Source: a virus
Virus record (IMG/VR): IMGVR_UViG_3300009136_000027
Location: 1 to 29,297 of that record
DNA: 29,297 nucleotides
Reading direction: 5' to 3' (one strand)
Below, piece after piece: positions 5,415-12,169 of the stretch (positions within the stretch are counted from its first letter, which is position 1; every line of letters begins with the position of its first letter). The notes beneath the pieces were generated by a model. It made no database searches. It was not told the DNA's origin and was given only the letters and a program-made list of their open reading frames with translations. Both the position numbers and the translations under genes were made by a program.

Positions 5415-6166
5415 TGGCAAGCAAGTGTAGGAAATGCGGAAACAAAGATGATTATAATTTCGCCCTAAACATAGGGCTTTGCAATCCTTGCATTGGCGAG
5501 GAACTTGAGCAACTCCACGCCGAGAAAAGGCGGCTGAATGAATTAGTCTTTGCATACGAATCGGTGAATGCTCCCGTGAATCCTTTGTTGGAGGATAATC
5601 AACGGCTGAAAAAACAAAGGGATTTTTCAATGCAACTGTCTGATATGTATGTCAAAGAGCTTGGCTTGCTTGTGAAAAGAATCAAGCAAAATCTTAAAGG
5701 TTTTGACCAATCCCTGATAGATGAAACCTCAAAAAAGGCATTTGACATTACAAAAGATGTTCGAGGAAGCAACGAAGATGCTGATGAAGAATTGCAGCAA
5801 GCCCTGAAAGCTAAAAAAATACCGAAGCCTACTATAAAAGAATTAGAAAAGCTGTTAGACGAACCGAATAAACAGGTCGATATTAGGCCGAATGGTGATG
5901 TATATGTTAAGGATTATGAAGAACCTCCATCAATACCTCAGTTAGTTGGCATAAATAACAGACTCGCAAAGAATATCAGGCAAGCCCGCGAAACGCAGAG
6001 CAATGCTGAAATAGGACTGGCGCAAGCAGAGGGCATAAATGAAAAACTCCGAGACGAGAACAAGGAACTCCGAGAAGCCAACAAGCATTATGTAGAAGTC
6101 TGCAATGAGAACCAACGGTTGAAAGCAGAAATAGAGGATTACGAAGATTTTAAGGGATTGCCCTGA
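5414..6166 (+). CDS. Zinc-ribbon plus coiled-coil protein
   Basis: A 250-residue product. The N-terminus is a four-Cys zinc ribbon (CRKCGN at 5-10, CNPC at about 23-26). The remainder is charged and largely helical, with long heptad-like stretches at about 30-75 and 175-245 (for example LRDENKELREANKHY). This layout suggests an oligomeric scaffold or DNA-associated structural protein rather than an enzyme. It closes a run of overlapping genes that begins at 3494. No family could be named. Confidence 0.7.
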   Translation: MASKCRKCGNKDDYNFALNIGLCNPCIGEELEQLHAEKRRLNELVFAYESVNAPVNPLLEDNQRLKKQRDFSMQLSDMYVKELGLLVKRIKQNLKGFDQSLIDETSKKAFDITKDVRGSNEDADEELQQALKAKKIPKPTIKELEKLLDEPNKQVDIRPNGDVYVKDYEEPPSIPQLVGINNRLAKNIRQARETQSNAEIGLAQAEGINEKLRDENKELREANKHYVEVCNENQRLKAEIEDYEDFKGLP

Positions 6167-6176
6167 AGGGAGAACA

Positions 6177-6449
6177 ATGGAACATCATTCTGCTGAAAAA
6201 CTATGTGAACAACCGATTTCGCGGATGCACTTTGCCCGCCTTAAAAATTCGCCGCGGCTAAAAAGGGTGTTGGCTGTTCTGGAGAGTGGGGGCTGGCTAT
6301 CGACCAGACAAATAATGAATCGTGCCCAAGTATGTGCGGTTAATAGCTGTATTAGTGAGCTTCGCGAGAATGGTTGCAGAATATCCTGCGAGCGAAAAGG
6401 TAATTATTGGTGGTATAAATTGGATACCAAAATGAAAACGGGAGATTGA
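6177..6449 (+). CDS. Winged-helix DNA-binding protein (HTH_39-like)
   Basis: A 90-residue product. Residues about 25-82 read SPRLKRVLAVLESGGWLSTRQIM..., then CISELRENGCRI and a final GNYWWYKL strand. This is the helix-turn-helix plus wing pattern of the HTH_39 group: an ISELR-x-x-G-x-x-I recognition helix and wing. Such proteins are common in phage early regions, near recombination genes. DNA binding is likely; the target is unknown. The ribosome site is GAAGGGAGAAC. Confidence 0.75.
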   Translation: MEHHSAEKLCEQPISRMHFARLKNSPRLKRVLAVLESGGWLSTRQIMNRAQVCAVNSCISELRENGCRISCERKGNYWWYKLDTKMKTGD

Positions 6450-6489
6450 CTAAATGACAACCATCCAGCCAAAAGAAAGGAAAAGAACT

Positions 6490-7155
6490 ATGAGTAAAAC
6501 CAAGGCACACAAGCGCTATCGTCTAAAACCAACCAAAGACTGGCCGAAGGGCGAAATCGTCCCTGGCGTTACGACCGTTCTTAATGGTCAGTTGGCTTGG
6601 AACAAAAATGTTCTGATAGCATGGGCAAGGCGAGAAGCCCTCGCAGGCAAAGACCCCGACAAGATTCGGGATGAGGCTGCTGATTCAGGAACTTGTACCC
6701 ATTATCATATTGAATGCCATATCAAACAAATTGAGCCTGATTTGAAGGACTTTACGCAAGCCCAGATAGATAAAGCCGAAACTGGATTCTTGGCTTTTCT
6801 GGAATGGGAAAAACAATGCAAGCTCGAATATGAGAAGATTGAATATGGCGTGGTGTCCGAGACTTACAGGTATGGCGGTACGGTTGATATGATAGCCAAG
6901 AAAAACGGCAGTTTATGGCTTCTTGATATTAAGACTTCCAAAGCCGTCTACGCCGAGCATCGGATACAAACGGTAGCCTATATGATGGCCTACGAGGAAC
7001 AGGAACAGGAACGGATAAAGGAAGGTCACATCCTGCAATTGAGTAAGGACACCGGCGGTTTTCAGCACCATATACTTACTGAGATTGATATTAAGAATGG
7101 TTGGGAGGTATTTAAGCGGTGCAGGGAGCTTTACGACCTGCAAAAAAAGTTTTAA
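6490..7155 (+). CDS. PD-(D/E)XK nuclease (RecB/Cas4-like phage exonuclease)
   Basis: A 221-residue product from the ATG at 6490, which has AAAGG nine bases upstream; the frame is open to 6454 with a weaker site. An early GTxxH-type motif (SGTCTHYHIECH) is followed by the PD-(D/E)XK core: GGTVDMI (catalytic Asp133), LLDIKTSK (Asp146, Lys148) and the QTVAYMMAY motif (Gln160, Tyr164). All catalytic residues are present. Proteins of this type are metal-dependent DNA exonucleases used in phage recombination. It is the last gene before RNA element 2. A matching annealase or RecT is not recognised here, although the SSB-like gene at 9054 may be a partner. Confidence 0.85.
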   Translation: MSKTKAHKRYRLKPTKDWPKGEIVPGVTTVLNGQLAWNKNVLIAWARREALAGKDPDKIRDEAADSGTCTHYHIECHIKQIEPDLKDFTQAQIDKAETGFLAFLEWEKQCKLEYEKIEYGVVSETYRYGGTVDMIAKKNGSLWLLDIKTSKAVYAEHRIQTVAYMMAYEEQEQERIKEGHILQLSKDTGGFQHHILTEIDIKNGWEVFKRCRELYDLQKKF

Positions 7156-7171
7156 TAATTTCATATTTTTC

Positions 7172-7200
7172 TTGACACACGAAAGAGATTGTCGTAGAAT
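7172..7200 (+). promoter_or_regulatory. Sigma70-type promoter of RNA element 2
   Basis: Perfect -35 TTGACA (7172-7177), 17-bp spacer, -10 TAGAAT (7195-7200). The predicted start, about 7207, coincides with the first base of helix A. Confidence 0.85.
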
Positions 7201-7206
7201 GAGGCT

Positions 7207-7288
7207 TATGAATAGGCACAGTAAACAATTTGATAGTATAAGAAGCTCTCGGAAATGTACGTGCCTATTCATACCGAGGGCTTTTTTT
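7207..7288 (+). ncRNA. Interlocked-helix leader RNA, element 2
   Basis: Helix A is 13 bp and perfect (7207-7219 with 7261-7273) and begins at the predicted 5' end. Helix B is 9 bp with one G-U (7244-7252 with 7274-7282) and runs into seven T residues, an intrinsic terminator. The order is A-B-A'-B' and A' abuts B' with no gap. The transcript would be about 82 nt. No gene with a good ribosome site follows directly, unlike elements 1 and 3, so this copy may act purely as a short RNA. Confidence 0.72.
7244..7288 (+). terminator. Terminator helix B:B' of RNA element 2
   Basis: AGCTCTCGG (7244-7252) pairs with CCGAGGGCT (7274-7282), with one G-U, followed by a T7 run (7282-7288). The loop holds A' of helix A. 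Confidence 0.8.
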
Positions 7289-7763
7289 GATGGTCGGCAA
7301 GTGACGAAAGTCGGACAGCTGAGTCGCAGGTACGGCGAGGCATGGCTACTATGGCAGATAGCGTTGGTAAATTCTATCGTTATCAACGGCCCAAAAAAAT
7401 ATCTGGTAAGCCAGAGGCGGAAGCTGACAGATAGCGGCGTGATAGTCGGGTCATGCGGCGACGTTCTAATCCTGCCTGCCGACCACCTTTTTATGGCTGG
7501 CATAGGCCACGGACGGCCTTTGTTGGCCTTTTTTGTGCTATATGGTCGGCGGTGGCGTGATCAAACGCGCTGTGGAAAGGCATGGGCGGTAATGAGCACC
7601 CCAGTTAAAGCAATCCAATGCGAGGTCACATTCTGGGACAAGGAAATGCCCGCTGCCGACCACCTTTTTATATCTCATTCTACATTCGGACAATCTCTTT
7701 ATGCGGCCGGTTTTGGTAAATGCTTCCGTTCCGGTAAAAACTTAAAATAATTTTATTTTATCC
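7289..7763 (+). repeat. Repeat-rich stretch between RNA elements 2 and 3
   Basis: About 475 bases with no confident gene. A 19-bp direct repeat (CTGCCGACCACCTTTTTAT) occurs at 7476-7494 and 7653-7671. Each copy has an upstream complement, TGGTCGGC (7291-7298 and 7543-7550), so two successive long-range stems of 9 and 8 bp can form, each ending near a T5 run. Between them is a GGCC-rich hairpin with T6 (about 7504-7534). One plus-strand frame is open throughout and ends at 7750. Part of it might code, but the two repeats lying in the same frame make that ambiguous. Confidence 0.55.
7592..7750 (+). CDS. Possible small protein in repeat region (low confidence)
   Basis: A 52-residue frame starting MSTPVKAIQCEVTFWDKEMP. 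The composition is protein-like, but the ribosome site is weak (GGGCGGTA) and it covers the second copy of the 19-bp repeat. The same frame is open upstream as far as 7085 across RNA element 2, so lack of stops alone is poor evidence. Confidence 0.3.
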   Translation: MSTPVKAIQCEVTFWDKEMPAADHLFISHSTFGQSLYAAGFGKCFRSGKNLK

Positions 7764-7792
7764 TTGACACGCCACTGGATTATCTGTAAAAT
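7764..7792 (+). promoter_or_regulatory. Sigma70-type promoter of RNA element 3 and the replication block
   Basis: Perfect -35 TTGACA (7764-7769), 17-bp spacer, -10 TAAAAT (7787-7792). The predicted start is near 7799, two bases before helix A. Confidence 0.85.
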
Positions 7793-7798
7793 GCGGGC

Positions 7799-7901
7799 AA
7801 TGGTAAAGTATCAAAGATATTCAAATAATGCGATTATAAACCACCAGCAGGTCTCCGCACTTTATCTTTGGTGCTTTACCAGCCTGCTCGGTGGTTTTTT
7901 T
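7799..7901 (+). ncRNA. Interlocked-helix leader RNA, element 3
   Basis: Helix A is the longest of the set: 19 bp with two G-U pairs (7801-7819 with 7863-7881). Helix B is 13 bp with one bulged C (7839-7851 with 7883-7896) and ends in seven T residues. The order is again A-B-A'-B', with one base between A' and B'. The 14-nt stretch after helix A (7817-7830) matches element 1 at 13 of 14 positions. The ribosome site AAGGA and the ATG at 7918 lie immediately downstream, so the replication block is probably gated by this terminator. Confidence 0.75.
7839..7901 (+). terminator. Terminator helix B:B' of RNA element 3
   Basis: AACCACCAGCAGG (7839-7851) pairs with CCTGCTCGGTGGTT (7883-7896), with C7889 bulged, and is followed by a T run to 7901. 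Confidence 0.8.
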
Positions 7902-7917
7902 ATGCAAGGAAGCAATA

Positions 7918-8607
7918 ATGGAAGTTGTCCACGTAAAAAATTTGGATAAATACCACCCTGGATACAAAGACCGTGAGCTAATATGGTGCAAGGTTTACTT
8001 TAAGATGCTTAACGCCGACCCAGCCTTTGAAATGCTTTGTGAAATAGACAAGTGGAGACTGATTGCTTTCATTATGTTGGAGCTTCAAATCAAAAAACCT
8101 GTGCCTATCGACACCAAATATCTGTTAAGAAAGGACTTTGACCTAAAAAAACGACCTATCTCCTTGACATTACAAATGTTACAGCATTTTATAAGCCCTG
8201 TTACACAAGATGAAAAACCGTGTAGCGTAGATAAGAGTAGAGAAGAGAAGAGTAGAGAAGAAAAGAGAGAGAGGAGATTTACCCCCCCTTCTGTTTCCGA
8301 AGTCTCTCAATATGTAAAAGAAATCGGTTGTTCAGTTGACCCACAAGCGTTTGTTGATTTCTATGCGTCGAAGGGTTGGATGGTCGGCTCAAATAAAATG
8401 AAGGATTGGAAGGCGGCGGTGCGGACGTGGCGGGGCCGGCAAGTAGAGCCGGCGGCGGCAAAGCTCAAGCTGTTCCCGATACAGGGCAAGACTTGCGGTA
8501 AGGCAGGCTGCCCGTTGCCAGCCGTTTACAAAGATTCTACCGGCGCTTACGACCATTTTTACTGCACGGAGCACATGCCCGCAGAAGTCAAGGCCAAATA
8601 CGAATAG
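7918..8607 (+). CDS. Phage replication initiator / helicase-loader-like protein
   Basis: A 229-residue product from the ATG with AAGGA at the right distance; the open frame extends upstream into RNA element 3. Residues 1-95 are a helical domain like the N-terminus of phage replisome organisers. Residues about 103-120 are a charged linker (SREEKSREEKRERR) encoded by purine-rich repeats. Residues about 120-170 carry FYASKGWMVGSNKMKDWKAAVRTW, the W-K-x-A-V-R-x-W segment typical of phage replication protein C-terminal regions. The C-terminus adds a CGKAGC...CTEH zinc-knuckle-like site. The SSB-like gene nearby supports a replication role. The helicase partner is probably host-encoded. Confidence 0.75.
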   Translation: MEVVHVKNLDKYHPGYKDRELIWCKVYFKMLNADPAFEMLCEIDKWRLIAFIMLELQIKKPVPIDTKYLLRKDFDLKKRPISLTLQMLQHFISPVTQDEKPCSVDKSREEKSREEKRERRFTPPSVSEVSQYVKEIGCSVDPQAFVDFYASKGWMVGSNKMKDWKAAVRTWRGRQVEPAAAKLKLFPIQGKTCGKAGCPLPAVYKDSTGAYDHFYCTEHMPAEVKAKYE

Positions 8608-8615
8608 GAGCTAAA

Positions 8616-8891
8616 ATGAACGAATTGCACGTGAAATTCACGAAACCTGATATGGTACAGATAGAACGAAAATTCTGTCCTATCTGTGAAAAGCAACGGT
8701 TCTTTGTGGCGTGGTTTGAAGATTGGTACGGCTGGTATTTTACCTGTTTGAGGTGTGGAGAAAGGTGGGGTTGTGGCGAAATGCTTGAACGTCCTTTTGC
8801 CCCAAGATGGCGACAACATAATATTGTAGTAGCAAAAAAGTTTTACCGCAAGTACAAGGAACTAAGCAATGAACCAAGCCCAGTTAAATGA
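8616..8891 (+). CDS. Zinc-ribbon protein
   Basis: A 91-residue product. CPIC at about 21-24 and CLRCGERWGCGEM at about 44-56 form a zinc ribbon separated by an aromatic-rich strand (FFVAWFEDWYGWYF). The C-terminus is basic (VVAKKFYRKYKEL). It could bind nucleic acid or act as an adaptor in the replication block. The ribosome site is AGGAGC and the 3' end overlaps the next gene by 23 bases. No named family. Confidence 0.65.
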   Translation: MNELHVKFTKPDMVQIERKFCPICEKQRFFVAWFEDWYGWYFTCLRCGERWGCGEMLERPFAPRWRQHNIVVAKKFYRKYKELSNEPSPVK

Positions 8892-9057
8892 TATGGTCGA
8901 GCAGGCCACCGAGCAAGAGAGGCGCCAGCACAAGCAATGGCAAAATTGGTATCTCGGCAGCAAGTTGAGTAAAATTAAGGCTAGAGCAATACGTGAAGCA
9001 GAAGCAGGCATAACTGAAACTGAAATTGAACAAGAAAGGGAACGAGGCAAAAAATGA
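8869..9057 (+). CDS. Small charged helical protein
   Basis: A 62-residue product, almost entirely charged helix (MVEQATEQERRQHKQWQNWY, then ITETEIEQERERGKK). The ribosome site is AAGGAACTAAGCA. It overlaps the upstream gene by 23 bases and the SSB-like gene by four (ATGA), suggesting coupled translation. No domain recognised. Confidence 0.65.
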   Translation: MNQAQLNDMVEQATEQERRQHKQWQNWYLGSKLSKIKARAIREAEAGITETEIEQERERGKK

Positions 9058-9653
9058 ACATAGCACAGATTAAAGGTTTAGATATAGGAATGTCGGGCAT
9101 ATCCTGTTCGGGCGTAGTAAAGTACGAGAAAGAACCCCGCAATATCGCAGGTACGCGTAATGGCAATCCGTATAGTTTCTGGTCGCAATTTATAGTGCTT
9201 GAAGATGAAACTGATAGCATTGGTGTCAACCTGCGATTAGACAAAGCTGACCAGCGCAGAGAGAAAAACCAAATAGTATCTGTCGAAAAGGGCGTGTTGG
9301 ATTCTTACGAGAAAGATGGTGAGACGAAGTTAAGCCTGAAAGGCAATTTAACCAAGGCGTCTGCCTCTCAGCAGGGCCAGCAAGGCCCCCAACAGTCCGC
9401 TGGGCGGCTAAACGCCCAGAATGCGGCTAACGACCCGTCTACAATGCGTATCGTGCGGGGCAATGCCTTAAATGCTGTTATGTCAGCGATAGAGATACCT
9501 GCTGATGCAGTTGAGCAATATCTTCTTGCGGGTGTGCAATGGATATTAGCGGGAAAGTGGGTAGTAACACCACCTAATACGCCGGGCTATCTAGACGAGG
9601 GAAGCCAAGAACCGCCAACCGAAGGTGAGATACCAGGTGAGATACCTTTTTGA
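9054..9653 (+). CDS. Single-stranded DNA-binding protein-like
   Basis: A 199-residue product. The N-terminal half is beta-rich and fits an OB fold (SGVVKYEKEPRNIAG..., YSFWSQFIVLEDE, SIGVNLRL, KNQIVSVEKGVLDSYEK). A Gln/Ala-rich flexible part follows, then an acidic tail ending GEIPGEIPF. A terminal acidic-x-I-P-F tip is the hallmark of bacterial SSB, which uses it to recruit DNA-repair and replication proteins. It lies in the replication block, downstream of the initiator-like gene. The OB fold is inferred from the pattern; the tail is directly visible. Confidence 0.75.
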   Translation: MNIAQIKGLDIGMSGISCSGVVKYEKEPRNIAGTRNGNPYSFWSQFIVLEDETDSIGVNLRLDKADQRREKNQIVSVEKGVLDSYEKDGETKLSLKGNLTKASASQQGQQGPQQSAGRLNAQNAANDPSTMRIVRGNALNAVMSAIEIPADAVEQYLLAGVQWILAGKWVVTPPNTPGYLDEGSQEPPTEGEIPGEIPF

Positions 9654-9661
9654 GGTGAATT

Positions 9662-9991
9662 ATGGAAACTCTGCAAATAGCAAAACGAATAGAGGGCATA
9701 ATCTCTGAAATCGGCAAATTCCGCCGAGAGATTGAGAAAAAAGGTAATACAAGGGCGAAATCAATCTCGGCTTACGATAAGCAAATGCAAGTATCTATTG
9801 TTACTTTACGAGAAGAAGGCAAGTTCCCCGCAACGCTTATCGAGAAGATAGCCAAGGGCTTATGCTCTCCGCAAATAGAGGCCAGAGAGATAGCCGAATC
9901 TAATTACAAGGCGTGTATCAGTAATCTCAACGCGCTTATGGCCCAATTGAACGGGTATCAGAGTATATATCGGCACTTGGACGAAACATAA
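9662..9991 (+). CDS. Phage helical protein following the SSB-like gene
   Basis: A 109-residue, all-helical, charged product (IIGKF-type amphipathic helices, then TLIEKIAKGLCSPQIEAREIAESNY, ALMAQLNGYQSIYRHL). I recognise this pattern (PATLIEKIAKG... then ISN-ALxAQLNGxQSI-R) as a common small phage protein found near replication and recombination genes, but cannot attach a function. It lies eight bases after the SSB-like stop with GAGGTGAAT as ribosome site. Confidence 0.75.
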   Translation: METLQIAKRIEGIISEIGKFRREIEKKGNTRAKSISAYDKQMQVSIVTLREEGKFPATLIEKIAKGLCSPQIEAREIAESNYKACISNLNALMAQLNGYQSIYRHLDET

Positions 9992-10005
9992 AGAATTGGG
10001 AATTT

Positions 10006-10153
10006 AAGGTGGTGATGCAGAAACGGAAATGTAATTTCAAGGAAGGTCAAGTGCTAATGAGAAGAATGAATTTCAAAACCCAAGGTTGATTTATAGTATA
10101 ACAGAGGAATTTCTTAAATCGCCCGCGCGGGCGTTGCATCACTACCTTTTTTT
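10006..10153 (+). terminator. Long-range terminator-like RNA element with inner GC hairpin
   Basis: AAGGTGGTGATGCA (10006-10019) pairs over 14 bp, with one G-U, with 10135-10148, which runs into seven T residues (10147-10153). Inside the 115-nt loop is a perfect GC palindrome (10120-10133). The 3' arm also overlaps an alternative hairpin that would mask the ribosome site of the next gene (CCTTT 10145-10149 with AAAGG 10155-10159). It resembles the three leader RNAs in ending just before a ribosome site, but I see no second interlocked helix and no clear promoter. Confidence 0.55.
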
Positions 10154-10168
10154 GAAAGGAGCCTAACA

Positions 10169-10453
10169 ATGGCAAAGATTAAAACAGACGAAAATGATTT
10201 TGCAATAGGAAGCGAGTGGACAAACTGGCTTTTTAATAGTGAATACGGATATTATGATGGGGTTACCTACACATCATCCGGCCTTATAAAGCTCTATTAT
10301 CAACCCAAAAACGATGAAGATGTTTTTTATGCAAAAGCACGAATCGCATATAAAGGCCGAATATATGATTTGCGAGTCTATAACGAAGTAACTCGTCTTG
10401 GTTGGGTTCGCATGGCAAAAAAATGGGCAAAGAATATTATGAAAGGAGTCTGA
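10169..10453 (+). CDS. Hypothetical protein, beta-rich
   Basis: A 94-residue product with many Tyr/Trp residues (WTNWLFNSEYGYYDGVTYTSSG) and a basic amphipathic C-terminus (RMAKKWAKNIMKGV). It resembles a small compact beta fold; no family recognised. Its leader, GAAAGGAGCCTAACAATG, is repeated before the two following genes. The GAAAGGAG part can be sequestered in a small hairpin with the preceding T-run (10145-10159). Confidence 0.65.
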   Translation: MAKIKTDENDFAIGSEWTNWLFNSEYGYYDGVTYTSSGLIKLYYQPKNDEDVFYAKARIAYKGRIYDLRVYNEVTRLGWVRMAKKWAKNIMKGV

Positions 10454-10455
10454 CA

Positions 10456-10659
10456 ATATCAATCAAAGAACGGATTCGGGTCGGAGACAGATTTCACGTT
10501 GTAATAAAGAGAGGCCGACATTCAAAAACGCTTGGTGGAGAAGAAGCTGTTGGCGAAAGACTTGGCCCTTTTGTTGCGACAAAAGTTAGTTATGATGTAG
10601 TCAGGGCCGGAAACAGAATGTTTAGTATTTCCGATTTTACAATATCGAAAGGAGTATAA
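10456..10659 (+). CDS. Small basic protein, possible AUA start codon
   Basis: A 67-residue product (SIKERIRVGDRFHVVIKRGR...) with short beta strands. The start is uncertain. The leader GAAAGGAGTCTGACA matches the leader of the previous gene, and at the position of its ATG stands ATA (10456-10458). The nearest in-frame ATG (10423) lies inside the upstream gene without a ribosome site. Either an AUA start is used, as in rare cases such as infC, or a mutation or sequencing error changed ATG. The frame ends shortly before the methyltransferase. No domain recognised. Confidence 0.55.
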   Translation: MSIKERIRVGDRFHVVIKRGRHSKTLGGEEAVGERLGPFVATKVSYDVVRAGNRMFSISDFTISKGV

Positions 10660-10671
10660 CAAACACCGTAT

Positions 10672-11484
10672 ATGAATAACGGATTACCTGTAAATACGAT
10701 TATATGCGGAGACTGCCTAACTTCGATGAAGGAATGGCCGGATAACTGCGTGGATTTGGTGGTTACAAGCCCGCCGTACAATATCGGCATAGAATACGAT
10801 AATTATACAGATAATTTACCTTGGGGTGAATATTTAAAATGGTGTGGAAATTGGATAAATGAATGTGCTCGGTTGCTTAAAAAAAGTGGGCGAATAGTTG
10901 TTAATATTCTTACAGATATAAAAATGGTAGCAGGAGAAAAACAATATATTCGCGAAGTTCCCGTGGTTGATTTTGCTAATTTGATACGCAAATCAGGTCT
11001 TATTATAAATGCGATTACGAGCTGGACAGATGTAACACGAACTAAATATACTGCTTGGGGAAGTTGGCGTTCTGCAAAAGCACCATACATTTATAATCCA
11101 TTTGAAGTAATTATTATTGCTTATAAAGAACAATGGGAAAAACAGAATGAAGGAGAGAATACAATATCGGCCGGTCAATTTATAAGAGGCACAAAGGGAT
11201 ATTATAGTTTTAATACAAATTATGACCCGGATATTCCAGCAACTTTTCCCATAGGGCTTCCTTTGCTTTTTATAGAGATTTTATCGTATAAAAATGATTT
11301 GGTTTTGGATTGCTTTGATGGCTCAGGACAAACCTGTCTTGCCGCCAAGAAATTAGGCCGCTGCTACATAGGCATAGATATAAGCGAGAAGTATTGCGAA
11401 ATCGCCCGAATGAGATTAAAGGCGGTAGATACTGGCGTGCCCGTCAAAGAGCAGAAGATTGGCCAAGGAGGTCTATTTGAATGA
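10672..11484 (+). CDS. DNA methyltransferase (N6-adenine / N4-cytosine type)
   Basis: A 270-residue product. Motif IV TSPPYN at 32-37 is the catalytic loop. The AdoMet site is at the C-terminus (DCFDGSGQTCLAAKKLGRCYIGID starts at about 213). Motif IV before motif I is the beta-class order. TSPPY is common in N4-cytosine and some N6-adenine enzymes, so the target base is not settled. It may modify phage DNA against host restriction; no cognate nuclease is next to it. The start overlaps the third copy of the GAAAGGAG leader, shifted downstream. It overlaps NinG by four bases. Confidence 0.9.
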   Translation: MNNGLPVNTIICGDCLTSMKEWPDNCVDLVVTSPPYNIGIEYDNYTDNLPWGEYLKWCGNWINECARLLKKSGRIVVNILTDIKMVAGEKQYIREVPVVDFANLIRKSGLIINAITSWTDVTRTKYTAWGSWRSAKAPYIYNPFEVIIIAYKEQWEKQNEGENTISAGQFIRGTKGYYSFNTNYDPDIPATFPIGLPLLFIEILSYKNDLVLDCFDGSGQTCLAAKKLGRCYIGIDISEKYCEIARMRLKAVDTGVPVKEQKIGQGGLFE

Positions 11485-11900
11485 CTCCTAAACAACGTGC
11501 GTGGCAGTGGTGTTCAAAGTATTGCAGATTACGGGACGCCATTGAATACCAAAAACAATATCCAGAAGTCGATTTGGGCTGGGTAAAATGCTCCACCTGC
11601 AATCGGATAGTTCATATCAAGAAAAATGCCGATGCTGGTCATTGTATAAACAGGGGCTCACGGGGGGCGAGTGGAGTTTACTTCGACGAGCGCAATATAA
11701 GCACTCAATGCAAAATCTGTAACGCCTTTGAAGGTGGTCGGCAGGCAGAACACGAAAAGTATATCATAAGAAAATACGGACAAAAAGTGCTCGATGAACT
11801 TTATGTTCTTGACAGGATACAATCATACAAAGGCAAGTATATGGCAATTGAATTGATGTATAGAGAAATGTATGAAGCATTATTGAAGGAGCAAAAATGA
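11481..11900 (+). CDS. ninG: NinG-like recombination nuclease (lambda Rap family)
   Basis: A 139-residue product with the NinG signature: Cys37/Cys40 (CSTC), then DAGHCINRGSRGASG (52-64), then Cys77/Cys80 (CKIC) followed by FEGGRQAEHEKYI. NinG/Rap of lambda resolves branched DNA in Red-type recombination. The conserved His/Cys metal site is intact. Together with the exonuclease-like (6490) and SSB-like (9054) genes it suggests a phage recombination set. It overlaps both neighbours by four bases. Confidence 0.88.
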   Translation: MTPKQRAWQWCSKYCRLRDAIEYQKQYPEVDLGWVKCSTCNRIVHIKKNADAGHCINRGSRGASGVYFDERNISTQCKICNAFEGGRQAEHEKYIIRKYGQKVLDELYVLDRIQSYKGKYMAIELMYREMYEALLKEQK

Positions 11901-12169
11901 ACTTGATTCTGCATAAGCAAAAACCTAAACCTAACAAAGAAGGCATTAAAGGCTCATTGTGCGTCCACGATTTACCCCCTGATGGTCTTGTAGCATATTT
12001 TCTGAAAAGTGAAGAAATTATTTGTACATTAAAAAAGCCCGACATTATTTTTATAAATGCACACGGGATAATGTTAAAAGGCTATGAACCAGCAGGATGT
12101 GACAAACAAGGCAGGCAAAAATTCGCATATCAAGAATGGTTTTGTGTTTTCTTAGAGGAACAAAAATGA
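11897..12169 (+). CDS. Hypothetical protein
   Basis: A 90-residue product with mixed alpha/beta character (LCVHDLPPDGLVAYFL, KPDIIFINAHGIML). Two cysteines lie near position 40 and 70, without a CxxC pair. No family recognised. It overlaps NinG and the ASCH-like gene by four bases each, so it is probably a genuine member of this operon. Confidence 0.65.
   Translation: MNLILHKQKPKPNKEGIKGSLCVHDLPPDGLVAYFLKSEEIICTLKKPDIIFINAHGIMLKGYEPAGCDKQGRQKFAYQEWFCVFLEEQK

Noticed and set aside
7085-7750. A 221-residue open frame across RNA element 2 and the repeat region
   Set aside because: Its 5' half lies inside the exonuclease gene and a promoter/terminator element, and the reverse strand is equally open in part. 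Only the last 52 codons are kept, at low confidence.
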